Source: Candidatus Fischerbacteria bacterium RBG_13_37_8
GTDB taxonomy: Bacteria > Acidobacteriota > HRBIN11 > MFGW01
Direction of reading: 5' to 3'
NCBI GenBank assembly: GCA_001780385.1
Contig: MFGW01000022.1
Coordinates: forward strand, 22,343 to 30,234
DNA length: 7,892 bases
The position numbers were made by a program, and so were the translations under genes. This document shows positions 6,230 to 7,892 of the stretch, piece after piece. The notes under the pieces were generated by a model. It made no database searches, was not told where the DNA came from, and saw only the letters and a list, made by a program, of their open reading frames with translations. Within the stretch, counting starts at the first letter, position 1. Every line of letters starts with the position of its first letter.

Positions 6230-6570
6230 TCAACCTCCAAACTCACAAAATCTAATTCGTCTCCTGAAATAAGCGTGGAACTGTTCATTTGACATCCTGG
6301 ACATAACAGCAAATGCACGTCCGGATTATATTCCGTCCCGCAATTGTTGCATTTCACTATCCATTCCTTTTCCTCTATTATTAATTGGCTCTCTTTGAAT
6401 TCATCCATTCCTTCTATTAATATATTGTAACAAAAATGTAGATTCTCCTGCTCGACTCCTGATAATGCTCCAATTTTAATGTATATCTTAATTATTTTGC
6501 TGGCTTGATATTCTTCCCGCAATTCACTAGCTTTATCAATTATTCTCTTCGCTATTGATAATTCATGCAT
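6226..6570 (-). CDS. hypA: HypA nickel-binding hydrogenase maturation protein
   Basis: HypA is a small cytoplasmic nickel chaperone that binds Ni through the N-terminal Met-His-Glu and hands it on with HypB. The protein is 114 residues, the usual length. It starts with MHELSIA (nickel ligand His2) and carries the structural zinc site as two CxxC pairs, Cys74/Cys77 and Cys90/Cys93. All key residues are intact. The ATG at 6570 is fixed by the need for MHE and by AAGGA 6 nt upstream. The stop overlaps the hypB start by 4 nt, so the two are translationally coupled. Upstream, 90 nt separate it from hypD and hold a long palindrome. Confidence 0.95.
   Translation of the reverse strand: MHELSIAKRIIDKASELREEYQASKIIKIYIKIGALSGVEQENLHFCYNILIEGMDEFKESQLIIEEKEWIVKCNNCGTEYNPDVHLLLCPGCQMNSSTLISGDELDFVSLEVE
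6234..6238 (-). promoter_or_regulatory. Ribosome binding site of hypB within the 3' end of hypA
   Basis: GGAGG on the minus strand, 4 nt before the hypB ATG at 6229 and inside hypA codons. With the ATGA overlap it indicates coupled translation and fixes the hypB start. Confidence 0.75.
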
Positions 6571-6601
6571 AACTTTTCCTTTAGAGGTATCCGCAACGGT
6601 T

Positions 6602-6640
6602 TGTCATTATGAGTCCCGCCGGCGCGGGACTCATAATGAC
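6602..6640. repeat. Perfect 17-bp palindromic hairpin repeat between hypD and hypA
   Basis: A 17-nt arm at 6603-6619 (GTCATTATGAGTCCCGC) and its exact complement at 6624-6640 surround the 4-nt loop CGGC. With flanking bases (6595-6619) it matches 2954-2978 with one mismatch, so it belongs to the family of the array after hypF. Unlike those units, both ends here are the GTCATTATGAG type. The next bases on the minus strand are AAACCG, not a T-run, so it is not a classical intrinsic terminator. As RNA it would put a strong stem between hypD and hypA. Confidence 0.85.
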
Positions 6641-6660
6641 CATTCTTATAATCATAGCAA

Positions 6661-7743
6661 CTATTGTCCATAATAAAAATACGCCGCACAGCTTCCTTCT
6701 GAAGAAACCATGCAAGGACCTACGGGATTTACGGGTGTGCAAACCGTTTTATAAAGCGGACATTCAGGCGACTCTATGAGGCCTCTTAATACTTCGGCAC
6801 ATTTGCAAGCAGGATTGGACCGTACAGGTTTTATGCTTACCGAACATTGTTTTCCCGCATCGTATGTTTCGAATTCTTTCTTTATGTTCAAACCACTTGC
6901 CGGCAATACTCCCAATCCTCTCCATGCTGAATCCTGCACCTCGAAAACGTGATTCATTATTTCTTTCGCTTTTATATTGCCTTTAGCCGTTACGCTTCTT
7001 GTATATTCATTATCTACTTTAGCAATGTTATTGATAATTAAATGCAGCAGCATCTCAATGCTGAGCAGGAGATCAAGCGGTTCAAATCCGGATATAGCGA
7101 CCGGTATGCTATAATCTCGAGGAATGAAATCCCATGCTTCACGTCCAATGATGGTCGATACATGTCCCGGACCCACTATCCCATTTATTTTTATTTCACC
7201 CATTTCAAGAATAGCACGAGCTGCCGGTGGCGTAAGTTTTAAAGCAGAGCTTACCAAAAAATTTTTAATATTGAAACGCTGTGCTGCAAGAATAGTTGCA
7301 GCAACCGCAGGAGCACTTGTTTCAAATCCGACCGCAAAAAAAATCACTCGTTTATCAGGATGTGTCTCCGCTGTTTTTAATGCATCAAGCGGTGAATATA
7401 CAAATCGTATATCTGCACCTTCAGCTTTTAAAAATGAAAGACTCTTATAACTGCCAGGCACACGAAGCATATCCCCATAAGTAACAAGTATCGTATTTTC
7501 CTGGACTGCATACTCCATTGCCCTGTCCAGTTCAGTATTATCAGTTACACATACAGGACAACCCGGACCAGAAAGCATCCGAACTCCATCCGGAAGTACC
7601 TGTCTGATACCATATTTTAAAATTGCAACGGTATGCCCTCCGCAAAATTCCATCAAAGATATATTTTCGCATCTATAGGCATTCATTCTCTCTATTACCT
7701 GGCGTAATTTATCGGGATGTCTGAATTCATCAATATATTTCAT
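6661..7743 (-). CDS. hypD: HypD iron-sulfur protein, assembly of the Fe(CN)2CO cofactor
   Basis: HypD works with HypC as scaffold on which the Fe(CN)2CO unit of the [NiFe] site is assembled. It is a 4Fe-4S protein with a redox-active thiol. The protein is 360 residues, the usual size. Conserved parts are EFCGGHT (32-38, Cys34), GPGCPVC (59-65, Cys62 and Cys65), GFETSAP, GPGHVSTIIG and ISGFEPLDLL. The C-terminal cysteine cluster is NPACKCAEVLRG, then PECPLY, TVCTPVNPVGPC and EGSCAAYFYYG. The spacing of Cys34 to Cys62 and Cys65 equals that known in the family. The ATG at 7743 lies 12 nt after the hypC stop, with AGGA 10 nt upstream, so the two partner proteins are expressed together. No defect is seen. 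Confidence 0.96.
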   Translation of the reverse strand: MKYIDEFRHPDKLRQVIERMNAYRCENISLMEFCGGHTVAILKYGIRQVLPDGVRMLSGPGCPVCVTDNTELDRAMEYAVQENTILVTYGDMLRVPGSYKSLSFLKAEGADIRFVYSPLDALKTAETHPDKRVIFFAVGFETSAPAVAATILAAQRFNIKNFLVSSALKLTPPAARAILEMGEIKINGIVGPGHVSTIIGREAWDFIPRDYSIPVAISGFEPLDLLLSIEMLLHLIINNIAKVDNEYTRSVTAKGNIKAKEIMNHVFEVQDSAWRGLGVLPASGLNIKKEFETYDAGKQCSVSIKPVRSNPACKCAEVLRGLIESPECPLYKTVCTPVNPVGPCMVSSEGSCAAYFYYGQ

Positions 7744-7755
7744 GATGTTATATTC

Positions 7756-7892
7756 CTAATCTCCATCCGGTTCTTCGACATATTGGGCAAGCTCTGCAAA
7801 CAGGTCAAGTGTCTTCTGCGCTTCTTCTTCATTCATGACTTGAATTGCAAATCCTACATGGAGAATAACATAATCACCTACTTTGGCTTCTG
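7756..7892 (-). CDS. hypC: HypC hydrogenase maturation chaperone, C-terminal part
   Basis: The last 44 residues before a TAG stop are visible; the N-terminus, with the essential Met-Cys of the HypC/HupF family, is beyond the right edge. The visible part begins EAKVGDYVILHVGFAIQVMNEEEA, the conserved OB-fold region of HypC (VGDYV.VHVGFAI), then a helix (KTLDLFAELAQYVEE) and a short acidic end. HypC binds HypD, carries the iron unit, and acts as chaperone for the hydrogenase large subunit. The position directly before hypD on the same strand is the common arrangement. The paralogue HybG cannot be excluded from this fragment. Confidence 0.9.
   Translation of the reverse strand, partial: EAKVGDYVILHVGFAIQVMNEEEAQKTLDLFAELAQYVEEPDGD

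Noticed and set aside
6636..6670. TATGAT-like -10 box upstream of hypA
   Set aside because: No -35 element at a workable distance; the AT-rich bases around the hypD stop explain the match.
7124..7450. Plus-strand open frame of 108 codons within hypD
   Set aside because: Antisense to a fully conserved hypD region; the composition reflects the complement of hypD codons.

Overview
The window looks like chromosomal DNA of an AT-rich bacterium with many short palindromic repeats. The repeats, the TGS-domain Obg/DRG-type GTPase and the secreted M2-type peptidase would fit a member of the Planctomycetota (for example the anammox group) or a similar environmental lineage. This is a weak inference from style and gene content; no marker gene here fixes the taxonomy.

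Layout. 1-892 (minus): N-terminal 297 residues of an exported M2-family (ACE-like) metallopeptidase that runs off the left edge. 893-1124: divergent intergenic region with a dispersed repeat and a plausible promoter/operator for the next gene. 1125-2108 (plus): GTPase with a C-terminal TGS domain. 2105-2878 (minus): alpha/beta-hydrolase, convergent with the GTPase and overlapping it at the stop codons. 2879-3100: a tight array of hairpin repeat units running into the end of hypF. 3056-7892 (minus): [NiFe]-hydrogenase maturation genes in transcription order hypC (partial), hypD, hypA, hypB, hypF.

How the genes work together. HypF makes a carbamoyl group from carbamoyl phosphate and passes it towards HypE, which turns it into cyanide (hypE is not in the window). 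HypC and HypD assemble the Fe(CN)2CO unit. HypA and HypB deliver nickel. hypC/hypD are 12 nt apart and hypA/hypB overlap by 4 nt, as expected for translationally linked pairs. The peptidase, GTPase and hydrolase have no evident link to hydrogenase maturation.

The most notable feature is the repeats. Both hyp gaps wider than 80 nt, and the region after hypF, hold palindromic repeats, and these have entered coding sequence. A 90-nt stretch made of two copies of a GGTCCGCCC-type palindrome sits in frame inside hypF, read in two different frames, and adds 30 residues. The last 14 residues and stop codon of hypF come from another repeat family, and a third copy of the first family supplies the stop codon of hypB. 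I see no new defence or enzyme system; the genes are recognisable families.
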